A stretch of 64,000 nt of DNA from an uncultured Schlesneria sp. (GCA_903840265.1 CAIMFH010000109.1:62001-126000); one strand, 5' to 3'; positions 34,774-45,600 are shown, numbered from the stretch's first letter. Numbers and translations are program-made. Notes: generated by a model from the sequence alone, not told the origin.

Positions 34774-37473
34774 ATGAGTTACCCGTCGGAGATTCCGTCC
34801 ATGCCATCCATTGAAAGTCGCCTTGAAGAGCTGCTTCGACGTGGCGAAGACATGCGGACGCGCGGTGAACCGGTTTCAGCCGAGGAGTTGTGCCGGGACT
34901 GTCCTGAACTGGTGATGCTTCTTCGCGCACGAATGGAAGGCGAACCACTGACGAAACCTCGAGAAGACACCAGTCCGACCAGTCAGCCTCCCGCACGCTC
35001 CTACGATAACGACGACTTGCACATCGGCAGCGAACCGATCGCCGGGTACAAGCTGGTCCTGCGCCTGGGTCGCGGCGGGTATGGCGAAGTCTGGAAAGCG
35101 ATCGCACCAGGTGGATTTGCGGTCGCGTTGAAGTTCGTTCCCTTGGCGACCGACGGCCTACAAGTGGAACAGCGGGCACTCGATATTATCAGGACACTTC
35201 GACATCCGTGCTTGCTGACCACGGTCGGATCCTGGCAGACGAACCGGTACTTGGTCATCGCCATGGAACTGGCCGACCGGACGCTCAAAGATCGCTTTCA
35301 GGAGGCGGTCCGTCAGGGATACATCGGGATCCCTCGAGAAGAAGTGCTGGAGTACTTTCACGAAGCCGCCAAAGGGCTTGATTTCCTGAACGACCCGCGA
35401 CATCCGTACGACGGACAGGAACGGGTCAGTTTTCAGCATCGTGACATCAAGCCCGAAAATATTCTGCTGGTCGGCGGCGGTGCGAAAGTGGCCGACTTCG
35501 GACTGGTTCGATTGCTCGAGCAAGCGCAAACCAGCCACACCGGCAGCATGACGCCGATTTATGCAGCCCCCGAATTCTTCGAAGGCCATACGTCGCAACA
35601 TTCCGATCAATATTCGCTGGCGATCACCTACTGCCATCTGCGAGGGGGACGCGTTCCCTTTGTTGGCAGCCTGGCGGACGTCATGCGTGGCCATTTGAAA
35701 GAAACCCCTGATCTGTCGATGTTGCCTCCGGAAGAACGCTCGATCGTCGGTCGTGCGCTTTCAAAAGTGCCGACGCAACGATGGCCGAACTGTGTGACGC
35801 TCATTTCTGAATTGCGCAACTGCCTGACCAAGAAGAGTGGTGCTCCTGCGGCCAATCTCAGTGGCGCAACTTACAAGCCCGCAGCAGGTTCGCAGGCGAC
35901 CGCGATGCCTCCGGCTTCTTCTCACATCGTGAGAAGCCAACCTGCAAAACGACGCGGTCTCGGCTTTGCCGTCTTCAGTGTATTGGCCGTGTGCGCGGTC
36001 GTCGCGGTGGCGATGAACGAATCTTCGCGCGACTACCTGAAGGACCTCTTCGCCGAAAAGAAATCGGACGAGAAGAAGGGCGAAGAGAAGAAGACTGACG
36101 ATAAAAAGGAATCGACTGCCGACGCGGAGGCTGCCGCCAAGAAATCGACTGAGGTAGCGAAGGCTGTGGAGTCGGCCCCGGCATCAGTCGCGACCAATGA
36201 TAAGACGCCGCCTGCCCTCCCAGTTGCTCCCGCATTGCCGAGTGACACTGCGGGAACCCCTGCCACCGTCGCTGAAAAGCCTCCGGTGGATCCGCCGAAG
36301 GTGACCACCAATCCAAAGACCGCCAAGTTAGAAGCACCAGCACTGCTCAATCCGAACCAGGAGCCGCAGGCCCCATCGAAGGACGATGCCACAAAGCCGA
36401 CAGTACCAGCACCATCGGTTCCTGCCGTTGCCGCGACTGGTACGCCAACACCGCCGATCATTCCACCGGCACCACCAACGCCGACTCCAACCGTGACGCC
36501 TGAGTCCACTTCTCCACCGGCATCAACTGCGACGGCCACTCCAACTCCGAAGGCAACTACCCCTCCGACTCCCACGAACGTGTTAAAGGAAGCTCCGCCT
36601 CCAGAACCTCGATCGGTGCGAAAGCCGGGCGAATCAGCTGACCCCAAAGTGATCGCTGCAGTGACTCCAGCCGTTGTCACTCCTAAGGAGCCTCCCGCGC
36701 CGTTGAAGTCACCATTCAACGAAGTTGCCGCAAAGACTGCGCAACAAGCTTGGGCGACGTATGCGGGGCGACCGGTCGTGGAGACCAATTCCATCGGGAT
36801 GGAATTGACGCTGATTCCACCTGGCGAGTTCTCGATTGGTATGGATCCGGCCGATGTCACTCGTCCGCCTCATGCCCTTCCACCTCAGAAGACTGTCATC
36901 AAATCGCCGTTCAGCTTCGGCACGACAGAGGTCACGCAAGGTCAATGGTTTCGAGTCATGCAGACTCAGCCCTGGTCGACTCACCGCATGAAGAACGACA
37001 ATGATCTTCCTGCCGCGTGGATCACTTGGACCGAAGCGAATCAATTCTGTTCGCAACTGACGAAGCTCGAACAAGAGAAGGGGCAGTTGGGAAAACAGGC
37101 GCGGTACCAATTGCCGTCGGAAGCGGAATGGGAATGGTCATGCCGAGCTGGCACGGTGAGCAAATTCAGTTGTGCTGACGCTGAGTTGGCTCAGTATTGC
37201 TGGTATGAAAACAACGCGGACGGCGAATTGCACCCGGTCCGCAAGCTAAAACCGAATCCATTCAACTTGTACGACATGCATGGCAACATGGCCGAATGGT
37301 GTCGCGATAACTTCTTGAGCCCCGGATCGTTACAACTTTCTAAGGGCTATCTGCACGGAGGCAACTGGAAGCGCACTGCGCGACATTGTGCGTCGGCCGC
37401 ACGAGATCCACTTGCGATTGATTCTCAACACTCGGAGAATGGTTTCCGCGTGGTGAGAACAGAGCAGCCTTAA
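34774..37473 (+). CDS. Ser/Thr protein kinase fused to formylglycine-generating-enzyme (sulfatase-modifying factor) domain
   Basis: An 899-residue membrane protein. The kinase domain (about 91-350) has GRGGYG (99-104), Lys120, HRD (222-224) and DFG (241-243). A membrane helix at 395-414 is followed by a Lys/Glu and then Pro/Thr/Ala-rich spacer of about 240 residues. The C-terminal FGE/SUMF1-type domain (about 669-899) has NSIGMELTLIPPGEFSIG, YQLPSEAEWEWSCRAG, NLYDMHGNMAEWC, GGNW and GFRVVR. The kinase would be cytoplasmic and the FGE-like part external, probably a ligand or substrate sensor rather than an enzyme. An AGG precedes the ATG. The three-repeat secreted protein follows 32 bases later. 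Confidence 0.93.
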   Translation: MSYPSEIPSMPSIESRLEELLRRGEDMRTRGEPVSAEELCRDCPELVMLLRARMEGEPLTKPREDTSPTSQPPARSYDNDDLHIGSEPIAGYKLVLRLGRGGYGEVWKAIAPGGFAVALKFVPLATDGLQVEQRALDIIRTLRHPCLLTTVGSWQTNRYLVIAMELADRTLKDRFQEAVRQGYIGIPREEVLEYFHEAAKGLDFLNDPRHPYDGQERVSFQHRDIKPENILLVGGGAKVADFGLVRLLEQAQTSHTGSMTPIYAAPEFFEGHTSQHSDQYSLAITYCHLRGGRVPFVGSLADVMRGHLKETPDLSMLPPEERSIVGRALSKVPTQRWPNCVTLISELRNCLTKKSGAPAANLSGATYKPAAGSQATAMPPASSHIVRSQPAKRRGLGFAVFSVLAVCAVVAVAMNESSRDYLKDLFAEKKSDEKKGEEKKTDDKKESTADAEAAAKKSTEVAKAVESAPASVATNDKTPPALPVAPALPSDTAGTPATVAEKPPVDPPKVTTNPKTAKLEAPALLNPNQEPQAPSKDDATKPTVPAPSVPAVAATGTPTPPIIPPAPPTPTPTVTPESTSPPASTATATPTPKATTPPTPTNVLKEAPPPEPRSVRKPGESADPKVIAAVTPAVVTPKEPPAPLKSPFNEVAAKTAQQAWATYAGRPVVETNSIGMELTLIPPGEFSIGMDPADVTRPPHALPPQKTVIKSPFSFGTTEVTQGQWFRVMQTQPWSTHRMKNDNDLPAAWITWTEANQFCSQLTKLEQEKGQLGKQARYQLPSEAEWEWSCRAGTVSKFSCADAELAQYCWYENNADGELHPVRKLKPNPFNLYDMHGNMAEWCRDNFLSPGSLQLSKGYLHGGNWKRTARHCASAARDPLAIDSQHSENGFRVVRTEQP

Positions 37474-37505
37474 TAATCAGATATCAATTCTTGAAGGACT
37501 GGCCC

Positions 37506-39074
37506 ATGGCCTCAAAATTCCGCGGACCTTTCGTGGTACTGACAACCGGCGCGATGCTCTCGCTAAGTACCTTTGCGACTGCTCATGGACCACGAGGCGG
37601 CGGCATAAGCGGCGGGGGTGGAGGTGGTCTAGGCCAGCGACAGGGGCCTCTGCGATCTAGCGGCTTGATTCCGGGCTTGGGGGGAAGAAATTCGCAGGGA
37701 ATGTCGCCACAACAAGGGACGTTCCCAACTCAACCAGGCACGATTCCAGGCCAGCAGGGCACGTTCCCAACGCAGTCAGTGACTCCAGTTCAGCCTGCAG
37801 CTCCGCTGCCGCCGCAGAATTTGGCCATCACTCCAATCGCTGCGCCGGCACCAGTAAAAGCCCCACAACTTGCAGCCAAGGGACTGTCGCAGCAGATGAA
37901 CGAGTTTTGTGTGTCGATGCACAAGACGTACGGCAAGATGAAAAACTTCGGTGATGCTTATCGCGAAGCCTACGAACTGCTGCAGATGGCCAAGAAGATC
38001 GATGCCGCGATCGCCGCAGGGGGAACTCCTCAAAGCATCAGCGATCAATTGATGGAGTTCGATGGTGAGATTCACCATGTCGAAAACCACATCGCGGAAT
38101 TCGCGACAATTCAGGGGCCGAATAACAAGACCGAGCAAGCGGGAGTTTCAAAGAGTCTAAATGCAGTGGAATCGGCCCTCGATGGGATGCTGAAAAAAGC
38201 AGGAATCGATCGTTCCATCGCACCTCCGCCGCCACCTCCGCTGGTCAACAAGAATGCTGAGCCTGCCGTCGTCACTGTCTCGGCGGTGTCTGACCCACGC
38301 GAACTCGTCGGCACGACCAAGGAACTGACTCAGAAGACGAATGAGTTCTGCCTCGAGATGCACAAGACCTACTCCAGCCAGCCAGAATTTAATGAGGCGT
38401 ACCGCGAAGCTTTTGAACTTCTGCAGCTGGCGAAGAAGATCGAAAGTGATGTCTCGGCGGGCGCAGATGCGAAGTCGGTCAGCGGACAACTGTCAGAATT
38501 CGACAGCGAGATGCATCACGTCGAAGAGCATCTTTCTGACTTTGCCAAGGCTCAGGGAGCAAACAACAAAGCTGGGCAAGACAGCGTGGCGGCTAACTTT
38601 GCGGCCGTCGGATCGACGCTGGAGAGGGCGATGGGTCAGCTGGGCTTGCGACGCAAAGCGGAAGACGCCCACAACCATGCTGAAGTCGCAGCCTTGCCAA
38701 ATGGCCTGCCATTCAGCCAGCAGACGAGCGTGCTCTACGACAAGATTGGATCGTTCTGCAATGCGATGGATCACAACTTCAAAATGAATCCCGATTTTCC
38801 GGAAGCCTACCGAGAAGCTTACGCGGTCTACGAGATCTCGAAGAAGGTCGTGGACCTCGCAAAGAACAATGAGATCAGTGCGGAATGCAAAGAACTCCTG
38901 GTGGAGATCGATGGAGAAATGCATCACTTGGAAGAACACGTAGACAGCTTCAAGTCCGACGACAAGGGGACTGGCGAAGGGTCACGACGAGTGAAGCGAA
39001 AGCTGTCCGATGTGGAAGATACTTTGCACGCGCTGATGGCTCAGGTTGGAATCAAACGTAAGCACGCCGAGTAA
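37506..39074 (+). CDS. Secreted protein with three E-x-H-H-x-E-x-H helical repeats
   Basis: A 522-residue exported protein: Sec signal peptide (residues 1-27), a Gly- then Gln/Pro-rich spacer (28-125), and three copies of a roughly 107-residue helical module at about 128-234, 274-382 and 408-516. Each has FC-x2-M near its start (Cys135, 282, 418), then AYREA(Y/F), and an invariant E-x-H-H-x-E-x-H (188-195, 335-342, 471-478). Conserved His, Glu and Cys on amphipathic helices suggest a metal- or cofactor-binding helical bundle, but this is inference; I recognise no family. It starts 32 bases after the kinase-FGE gene and may share its transcript. A start 15 bases upstream is possible. Confidence 0.85.
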   Translation: MASKFRGPFVVLTTGAMLSLSTFATAHGPRGGGISGGGGGGLGQRQGPLRSSGLIPGLGGRNSQGMSPQQGTFPTQPGTIPGQQGTFPTQSVTPVQPAAPLPPQNLAITPIAAPAPVKAPQLAAKGLSQQMNEFCVSMHKTYGKMKNFGDAYREAYELLQMAKKIDAAIAAGGTPQSISDQLMEFDGEIHHVENHIAEFATIQGPNNKTEQAGVSKSLNAVESALDGMLKKAGIDRSIAPPPPPPLVNKNAEPAVVTVSAVSDPRELVGTTKELTQKTNEFCLEMHKTYSSQPEFNEAYREAFELLQLAKKIESDVSAGADAKSVSGQLSEFDSEMHHVEEHLSDFAKAQGANNKAGQDSVAANFAAVGSTLERAMGQLGLRRKAEDAHNHAEVAALPNGLPFSQQTSVLYDKIGSFCNAMDHNFKMNPDFPEAYREAYAVYEISKKVVDLAKNNEISAECKELLVEIDGEMHHLEEHVDSFKSDDKGTGEGSRRVKRKLSDVEDTLHALMAQVGIKRKHAE

Positions 39075-39105
39075 CTTGGCGTTCGAACTGGTGCCATGCG
39101 GCAGG

Positions 39106-41481
39106 TCAGTGCAGATCGCGTTTCCAGAGCACGAGATGCACTGCCGCATACAAGCCAGCGAGCATTGAGAACAGGACGAGCTGAGCCTTTTTAGTCCCGT
39201 CGCGCTCATCCTTTTCGGGAAAGAACCTCTCGGCGATGTCCGGGGCGAGGTCCTTCGGTGCCGGTTGCCCAGGGGGAAGTTCGGGACGCGGCGCACGCGG
39301 CTGCTCTTCATTCTCTGTTGCCAGCGAGCCTGAAAAGGCCCAGCGGGACGGCATCGCGTTCGCAATCGGTTGGATGAACTTCTGTGTTTCATGAATCGGG
39401 ATCATCACCCCACCCAACATCACCATTGGCAATAGAGCGATCGGCAGCAATGCGACCGCTGCCTCGGATGAACTGGTGGCCGCCGAAACGAGTAGCCCCA
39501 ATCCGACGCCCACGAGTGACACCAGCAGCAGACTGAGATAGTGAGCACCGAACGATCCTTTCAGTCCGCAGCCGTACGTCACAATCAGCAGCAGGACGAT
39601 GCACTGCAGGGCCGAGAGGATTCCCAGCACGCAAAACTTGGACGCGACGTATGCAGGGATCCGCAGATTGACCATGCGTTCGCGTCGATAGATCGTCCAT
39701 TCGCCGACAATTTCACGGACGGAATTCGAGCACCCGAACCAGAGGCCGGCCAGCGTCATAATGAATAGTGACATTGGCAGCGTGTTCGCGACCTCAGTCC
39801 AGGTCTCCAAGTCTTTGCCCGCATCCTGAGACGCGCGTTTTCCGAATGTCATTACGATCAGAATCGCAACGACCGGTGCCTGGGCGAAAAGAATAAACGT
39901 GTTCCACGTATCGCGAGCTTTGATCGAGAAACACCGTCTCGTGAGGGTCGCCCACTGAGTAATCGTGCCGCCCGATCGCGGCTTCGTTTCCATTTCCTGC
40001 TTCGAACCCAGCTGATTGGCCTGCGACAAGGCATTGTTCGCACTGCTCTTCTTGCTCAAGCCTGACTCGCGAAATCGCGTAATCCATTCATGAGTCGGCT
40101 TCTTGCCCAATCCGCGCAGGACTTCATCGGGCGACGGATCCGTTCCTGTCGGCCACTTTTTATCAGGGTTGAAGAAATTGACGGCACCAGGATACGCCGG
40201 GCCATAATAAGCCAATCGGCCAGGGTCGGAGGTTCCGACATCCTTAGAGACAACCGTCAAGTTGTCGAGGAGTCGAAACACCTCAAGGCTAGGCTGGTGA
40301 ATGGTCAACAAAATCGTTTTGCCGGAATCGGCGAGTCCGCGCAGCACCTTCATGACCATCAACGCATCTTCGGATGACAGGCCGGAGGTAGGCTCGTCCA
40401 GAAACAGCACCAGCGGCTCGGTCAGCAACTCCATCGCCAGGTTAACTCGCTTGCGTTGCCCGCCACTAATCCCTTTTTTCTCAGCCGATCCGATCAAAAC
40501 ATCGCGGACACCGTTCAGCCCCATTTGCTCGAGGACCTTCTTAACGCAGGCCTCGATATCCGCATTAGTGTAGTCGTCAGGGAGCCGCAATTTCGCTGTG
40601 TAGTATAGGGCTTCGCTGACAGTCAAATCGCGATGGATGATATCGTCCTGGGGAACGTATCCCATGCGAATGGCGAATCGACCATAGTTTCCGTACAGCG
40701 ATTCGCCATTGAAGAGCACGTCGCCACTCGATGGACGGACATAGCCGTTCATGGCACTCATCAACGTCGTCTTCCCCGCGCCACTGGGCCCCATCAGACC
40801 GACGAATTGACCGGGCTGGATGACGATGGAGACATCTTCAAGCAACGTCTTGCCCGGCACTTTGACGGTGAGCGACCGTGTTTCGATCGACAACTTCCCG
40901 CGCAGGTCGGATTGCTCGATCAGGCCTTGCAGGTTCAGCTTAAGTTCGAAACTCCCCAGACTGATGATGTCGCCAACATTGAGCGACGTGGGAGCCGAGA
41001 TCCTTTGGCCGTTAACGAACGTTCCGTTGGATGAGCCGAGATCTTCGACAGTGACACCAGCTCGTGTTCGCGTCAGTTTCGCGTGTTGCCTGGAGACCAT
41101 CGGGTGGTCGAAAACATGATCGCAAGACGGATCACGTCCAACGATGATTTCCTGGGTGGGAAACGATAGCGTTTGCGACGATGGTACCGCAGGGCCCTTG
41201 ATCAGAGTTGCCCCGGGACCGGGGCCGGGGGCGACTTGATCCGTGACTTCGGGCCAAACCATCTGGCCGGTGACTCCCAGCACGACCCAGTCGTCCCGTG
41301 AAATTGTGGTGGGACCAGAAATTCGAACGCCGTTGACGAATGTCCCGTTTGAAGAACCAAGATCCTCAAGGATCCATTGCTGACCGCGCCGAGACAATCG
41401 ACAGTGCTTCGACGAAACACTGACGTCTGCGACGACAAGATCGCAATCCGGGGTTCGACCAATGATCCATTCAGACTGCAT
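39106..41481 (-). CDS. ABCG-type ABC transporter with two N-terminal FHA domains
   Basis: A 791-residue half-transporter-like protein. Two forkhead-associated domains (about 1-75 and 105-182) each show GR-x-P/D ... LEDLGSSNGTFVNG or VEDLGSSNGTFVNG, the phosphothreonine-binding core. The ABC domain (about 195-430) has GPSGAGKTTLMSAMNG, signature ISGGQRKRVNLAMELL and Walker B LVLFLDEPTSGLSS. The permease part (about 540-785) has six or seven helices in the ABC2/ABCG style. FHA modules imply that kinases control it; two Ser/Thr kinases lie within 10 kb. It is convergent with the three-repeat gene. The substrate is unknown. The ATG at 41481 was chosen over a TTG at 41499. Confidence 0.92.
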   Translation of the reverse strand: MQSEWIIGRTPDCDLVVADVSVSSKHCRLSRRGQQWILEDLGSSNGTFVNGVRISGPTTISRDDWVVLGVTGQMVWPEVTDQVAPGPGPGATLIKGPAVPSSQTLSFPTQEIIVGRDPSCDHVFDHPMVSRQHAKLTRTRAGVTVEDLGSSNGTFVNGQRISAPTSLNVGDIISLGSFELKLNLQGLIEQSDLRGKLSIETRSLTVKVPGKTLLEDVSIVIQPGQFVGLMGPSGAGKTTLMSAMNGYVRPSSGDVLFNGESLYGNYGRFAIRMGYVPQDDIIHRDLTVSEALYYTAKLRLPDDYTNADIEACVKKVLEQMGLNGVRDVLIGSAEKKGISGGQRKRVNLAMELLTEPLVLFLDEPTSGLSSEDALMVMKVLRGLADSGKTILLTIHQPSLEVFRLLDNLTVVSKDVGTSDPGRLAYYGPAYPGAVNFFNPDKKWPTGTDPSPDEVLRGLGKKPTHEWITRFRESGLSKKSSANNALSQANQLGSKQEMETKPRSGGTITQWATLTRRCFSIKARDTWNTFILFAQAPVVAILIVMTFGKRASQDAGKDLETWTEVANTLPMSLFIMTLAGLWFGCSNSVREIVGEWTIYRRERMVNLRIPAYVASKFCVLGILSALQCIVLLLIVTYGCGLKGSFGAHYLSLLLVSLVGVGLGLLVSAATSSSEAAVALLPIALLPMVMLGGVMIPIHETQKFIQPIANAMPSRWAFSGSLATENEEQPRAPRPELPPGQPAPKDLAPDIAERFFPEKDERDGTKKAQLVLFSMLAGLYAAVHLVLWKRDLH

Positions 41482-41668
41482 GGGTTCGGAACTCTGCAAC
41501 TATGAAATCAAATCGAACACTTCGTGACGCGCAGACAAATCTGGTTGACACTCGCAGGCGGAGAATTGCCGAACTGAACGGTGAATCACAATAGCGGGAA
41601 TGGCCGGCGGACGACGTTTCGCCCCCCAAATCACGACTCGCGATGTTACTGTAGAGGCAAGGAATTGA

Positions 41669-41960
41669 ACAGAGAATAGCTTTCGATCCGCCCGGTATGC
41701 GGACCTGCAAGGCCGCGCGAACGTTGGGGATTCAGGGGATGACGACGGCTCCCCGCCCAATTTCGGAAGTGTCAAGCAGCGTTTGCAATCATTGCTGGAT
41801 GCCGGACACGCGGCCGACGTGATTGAATCAGGACGAAACCAGCTTGCTTGCGGGCTCGAACAAGTCAGCGAAGCTCAGAACGTAGGGGAAACGAGCGCAG
41901 GGCTGGCGAGGCAGGCTCTCCTCACATGGGTCTCTCAAGTTCTCATCCGCGTTTTCGCGC
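41669..41960 (+). pseudogene. Fragment of a protein-coding gene without start codon
   Basis: A frame open from 41669 encodes a coherent helical sequence, including SVKQRLQSLLDAGHAADVIE, then SGRNQLACGLEQVSEAQNVG and ETSAGLARQALLTW, without any ATG or GTG and with only an internal TTG at 41783. The wording resembles an internal helical part of SWIM-zinc-finger or DUF6880-like proteins as I remember them, but this is from memory only. It ends among unrelated sequence overlapping the methyltransferase 3' end, so it looks like a decayed remnant. Confidence 0.35.
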
Positions 41961-42680
41961 TTCCAATCTCAAGATACAGGGGTGTGACAGCCATGTGTTC
42001 CAAAAATCCGGTCCATAGATGCGAATGCCTTCATCGGTGACTGTGCAAGACCGCCATCCCAGCACCTCCAGGCCCGCCGCTTCGCAGGCGGCTTCGTATG
42101 CAGCCTGGCTGTGATTGAAGTCGGTGATGGAAAACGTATCCTCGTCGAGAAGAAATTTGATCTCGTAAGGTGCCCCTTCGGCTAGGTCGGCTGTCGCATT
42201 CGTGGCCATACCATAGGGGCAATAGTCCACACCTCCACAGTGCCCCAAATCGCCGATTGTGGCAACGAGGCGTCCTCCGGGAACTAGTGAGCGGGCGATG
42301 GCTCGGGTCATACCGGTCAAGGTCAGCCAATCAGGAGCGCAATTGAGCAAATACGCAGCACTGACAATGTCAAAGGTTCCCAGATCGGGAATAGATTCCG
42401 CGGCGGCGGCGAGGTACTCGATACCCAATGGCACGTCCTGCTCCTGCTGTCGAGCGAGGGCAATCATCTCTGGAGACAGATCGATCCCCACAACACGGAC
42501 GGCACCGGACTGCCGGATCAGGCGGGTATAAAATCCTTCACCGCACGCGAGATCGAGAACGTTCAGGCCGCGAAGATCTTCCAGGGATTCGAGATGATTG
42601 GGTATCTCGGAATAAGCGCGGAAGGGAAGTGTCTTTGATCGCTGATACGTCCGAACCAGCGAATCGTACTCTGGACTCAT
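41943..42680 (-). CDS. Class I SAM-dependent methyltransferase
   Basis: A 245-residue Rossmann-fold methyltransferase. Motif I is NVLDLACGEGFYTRLIR, followed by RVVGIDLSPEMIALARQQE, then GTFDIVSAAYLLNCA and the post-motif GGRLVATIGDLG. The C-terminal region has ITDFNHSQAAYEAACEAAGL and a small-molecule-type methyltransferase look. AAGGAAA precedes the ATG at 42680; the longer open frame upstream overlaps the histidine kinase and is not real. It starts 16 bases after the kinase stop on the same strand, so it is probably in its operon. Substrate unknown. Confidence 0.88.
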   Translation of the reverse strand: MSPEYDSLVRTYQRSKTLPFRAYSEIPNHLESLEDLRGLNVLDLACGEGFYTRLIRQSGAVRVVGIDLSPEMIALARQQEQDVPLGIEYLAAAAESIPDLGTFDIVSAAYLLNCAPDWLTLTGMTRAIARSLVPGGRLVATIGDLGHCGGVDYCPYGMATNATADLAEGAPYEIKFLLDEDTFSITDFNHSQAAYEAACEAAGLEVLGWRSCTVTDEGIRIYGPDFWNTWLSHPCILRLEARKRG

Positions 42681-42696
42681 GCGGTTTCCTTCTGCT

Positions 42697-45600
42697 TTAT
42701 TTTCGATTGACCACGCTGCACTTATTAGCGGGCTGTTTCCAATCCAACCAGCGCTTGATTTCGGAAAGGATGCAGTGGACTTGTTGATCGAATGGTGCCA
42801 TTCGTTCGACGACCGCGGCAGCGTTGTCCGACTGAGCAAGCATTTCGATCTGCTTTGCCAGTTGGACCGCATCAGAGTTGCCGAAGAGTTGCAGGCTGCC
42901 GCGGATTGTATGAACCGCGCGCTTCAGAGGAACGATATCCGCGACTGTTGCGGCGCGGTTTAGCTCGGCCAGCAGCTTGGGCCATTCTTTCAGTAGTTCT
43001 TCCAAGACATCGCAAAGCAACTCCTGATTGCCATCGACGGCCAGCAGCGCTTCTTCCCACTCCAGTGTCCACTCGCGCGGTTCGACTAGAGAGATTGGTG
43101 GTGAAGTTGCCGCCTGCGGTGTCGCACCTTCAGCCATCGCGTCCTTGCTGACTGGAGTCGCATCCACAGGTTGAGTTTCCGGAGCGATTGCGATGGAAGC
43201 AATCAGATTCGGGAATCTCTGAACGGCGCTGTCCAACGCTTGCCGGAGGTCTGGCCAGCGAATCGGCTTCGTGACATAGTCGTCCATTCCAGCGCGGATA
43301 AACACTTCGCGATCGCCTTTCATGGCGTGGGCTGTCATCGCGATGATGGGAACATGGCCGCCACGCTGCTGTTCATAATCGCGGATTCGAGCGGTCGCCT
43401 GGAGGCCATCCACTTCCGGCATCTGCACGTCCATCAGTACGACGTCGAACTTTCCTTGAAGGAATTCTTCGACGGCTTCCCGGCCGTTGCTCGCAACTTT
43501 TAAGGAATGACCCCACTTGCGCAGGACTCCAAGTGCCAATTGCTGGTTGGCTTCGCTGTCTTCCACCAGGAGGATGCTAAGCGATCGGCACGGTTCGGGC
43601 ACTGCTGCTATTGGCACCTCGCGATGTTCCACCTGACCCATCACCGCGGCGATGGAACCAAGCAGTTCTGACGGTTTGATCGGCTTGATCAGATGATTGA
43701 TTGCTCCCAACTCGTGACATCGAGCAACGTCTTCAGGGCCCGCCCCTGAACTGAGCATCATGATCATCGTACTGTCGAACCGGTCGTCGCGGCGGATTCG
43801 CGAGGCCAGTTCGAATCCGTCGACCTCGGGCATGTGTACATCAGACAGGACGACACGGAAGGGATCCTGAGAATTTGCCGCACGGCAAAGTTCGGCCAGC
43901 GCAGCTTTAGCCGACATCACGCATTGCGGTCGCATGAACCAGGCCGTCAACGTCTCTTGCAGGATCAGACAGTTGGTGGCGTTGTCATCAACAATGAGGA
44001 CGCGCAGGCCCTTGAGGCTCTCCAGTGAGGCGGGCAACGGATGAGGCGAATAGTCTCTTTCAAATTGGGAAGTGAAATGAAACGTGCTTCCTTTTCCTGG
44101 CACGCTCTCAACCCATGTGCGGCCGTTCATCAACGGAACCAGTCGGGCTGTAATTGCCAATCCGAGGCCGGTTCCCCCGTACCGTCGCGTGGTGGAAGCG
44201 TCGACCTGCGAGAATGCACTGAACAGGAGGTGCAGCTTATCTGCGGGAATGCCGATCCCCGTGTCTCGTACTGCGAAGTGAATTCGAACGTCAGCGACAC
44301 TTCGCTCTTCCAGCGAAACATCTAGCACGACTTCGCCGTGTTCCGTGAACTTCAGTGCGTTGCCAACGAGGTTCGTGACGACTTGCCGCAGACGATGGGG
44401 ATCGCCCATTAGAAATTCGGGCACGTCGGATGCGACGTGACAGGCAAGTTCAAGATCCTTGCCGCGGGCGCGAACGGCGAGGGTCTTCATCGTATCTCCG
44501 AGCATATCACGAAGTCGAAAAGCAGTGCGATCGAGTTCTAGCTTGCCGGCTTCGATCTTGGAGAAATCGAGGATGTCATTGATCAGCGACAGCAGGGACT
44601 CGGCCGAGTCCCTGACGATGTTGAGATATGCTCGGTGAGTGTCTTCGAGCTGGCAGTCAAGAACCAGTTCCGTCATACCGATAATGGCGTTCATGGGGGT
44701 TCGAATTTCATGGCTCATATTCGCCAGGAACTCGCTTTTGGCACGATTGGCCGCATCTGCTTCGTCGCGTGCCCGGCGGATCGCCTCGTCCGCACGTCGC
44801 CGCTGCGTCGTGTCCTGAAAAACGACCACTCCCCCTTCGATCCCTTCGTCCCCTTTCAGCGGCCTGCCGGTCACGCTGATATTGACCCCTTCCGGAAGTT
44901 GGGGATTCTTGATCAGAAGATCCCGCTGATCTGTCGATTCCCCGCGAATCGCCCGGACTAGCGGGATCTCATCCAGTTTCAATGGCTCGCCCGATTCGGG
45001 GGAAAACAATCCATACTGGCTGGTCCACGCCTCGGGAGGTACATCGAGGGCTCCCAGTCCGAGGATTCGCTCGGCCACCGGATTGAAAACCAGAAATCGG
45101 CCGTCGCGGTCCGCCACGACGACGCCGTCTCCCATGCTGTTCAGCACGGATTCAAGAATCGCACTCTTGCGCCCCAGGTCTTTTTGAGCGAGGGTCTTTT
45201 CGGCATCGATGCGATTCAGCGAACGCGCATTCCACCAGATCAGAGTTGTGAACAATACAATCGTCGAAACGACAAACAGTGATACGCCAAATGAGGGCCC
45301 AAAAAACTCAGCATGCTGACCAGCAGATGCCAGCCAGGCCAGTGCCGCGGGAGCGAGGATTGACGCCGGGAGTAGCTTCCGCGCCATCACGCCTCCGGAC
45401 TCGCGATGGCAGACGACGGCCATCAGCCCGCAATCGGGCCTCGCCAGCAACAGACCTGTCGCCAACAGTGCCAGCGTCACGGCTGAGTTCAAAGCCATCG
45501 GGATAAAAGATTGAATTCCAATCAAAATGGCCACATTGCAGACGTAACCGATCAATGCAAATAGCGAGAGCAGCGCAATTCCCAATGCCAGCCATTGTGC

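Noticed and set aside
36033-36860. Minus-strand Gly/Val/Ala-rich frame (275 codons) opposite the kinase-FGE linker
   Set aside because: It arises from reverse reading of the Pro/Thr/Ala linker; low complexity and no start context.
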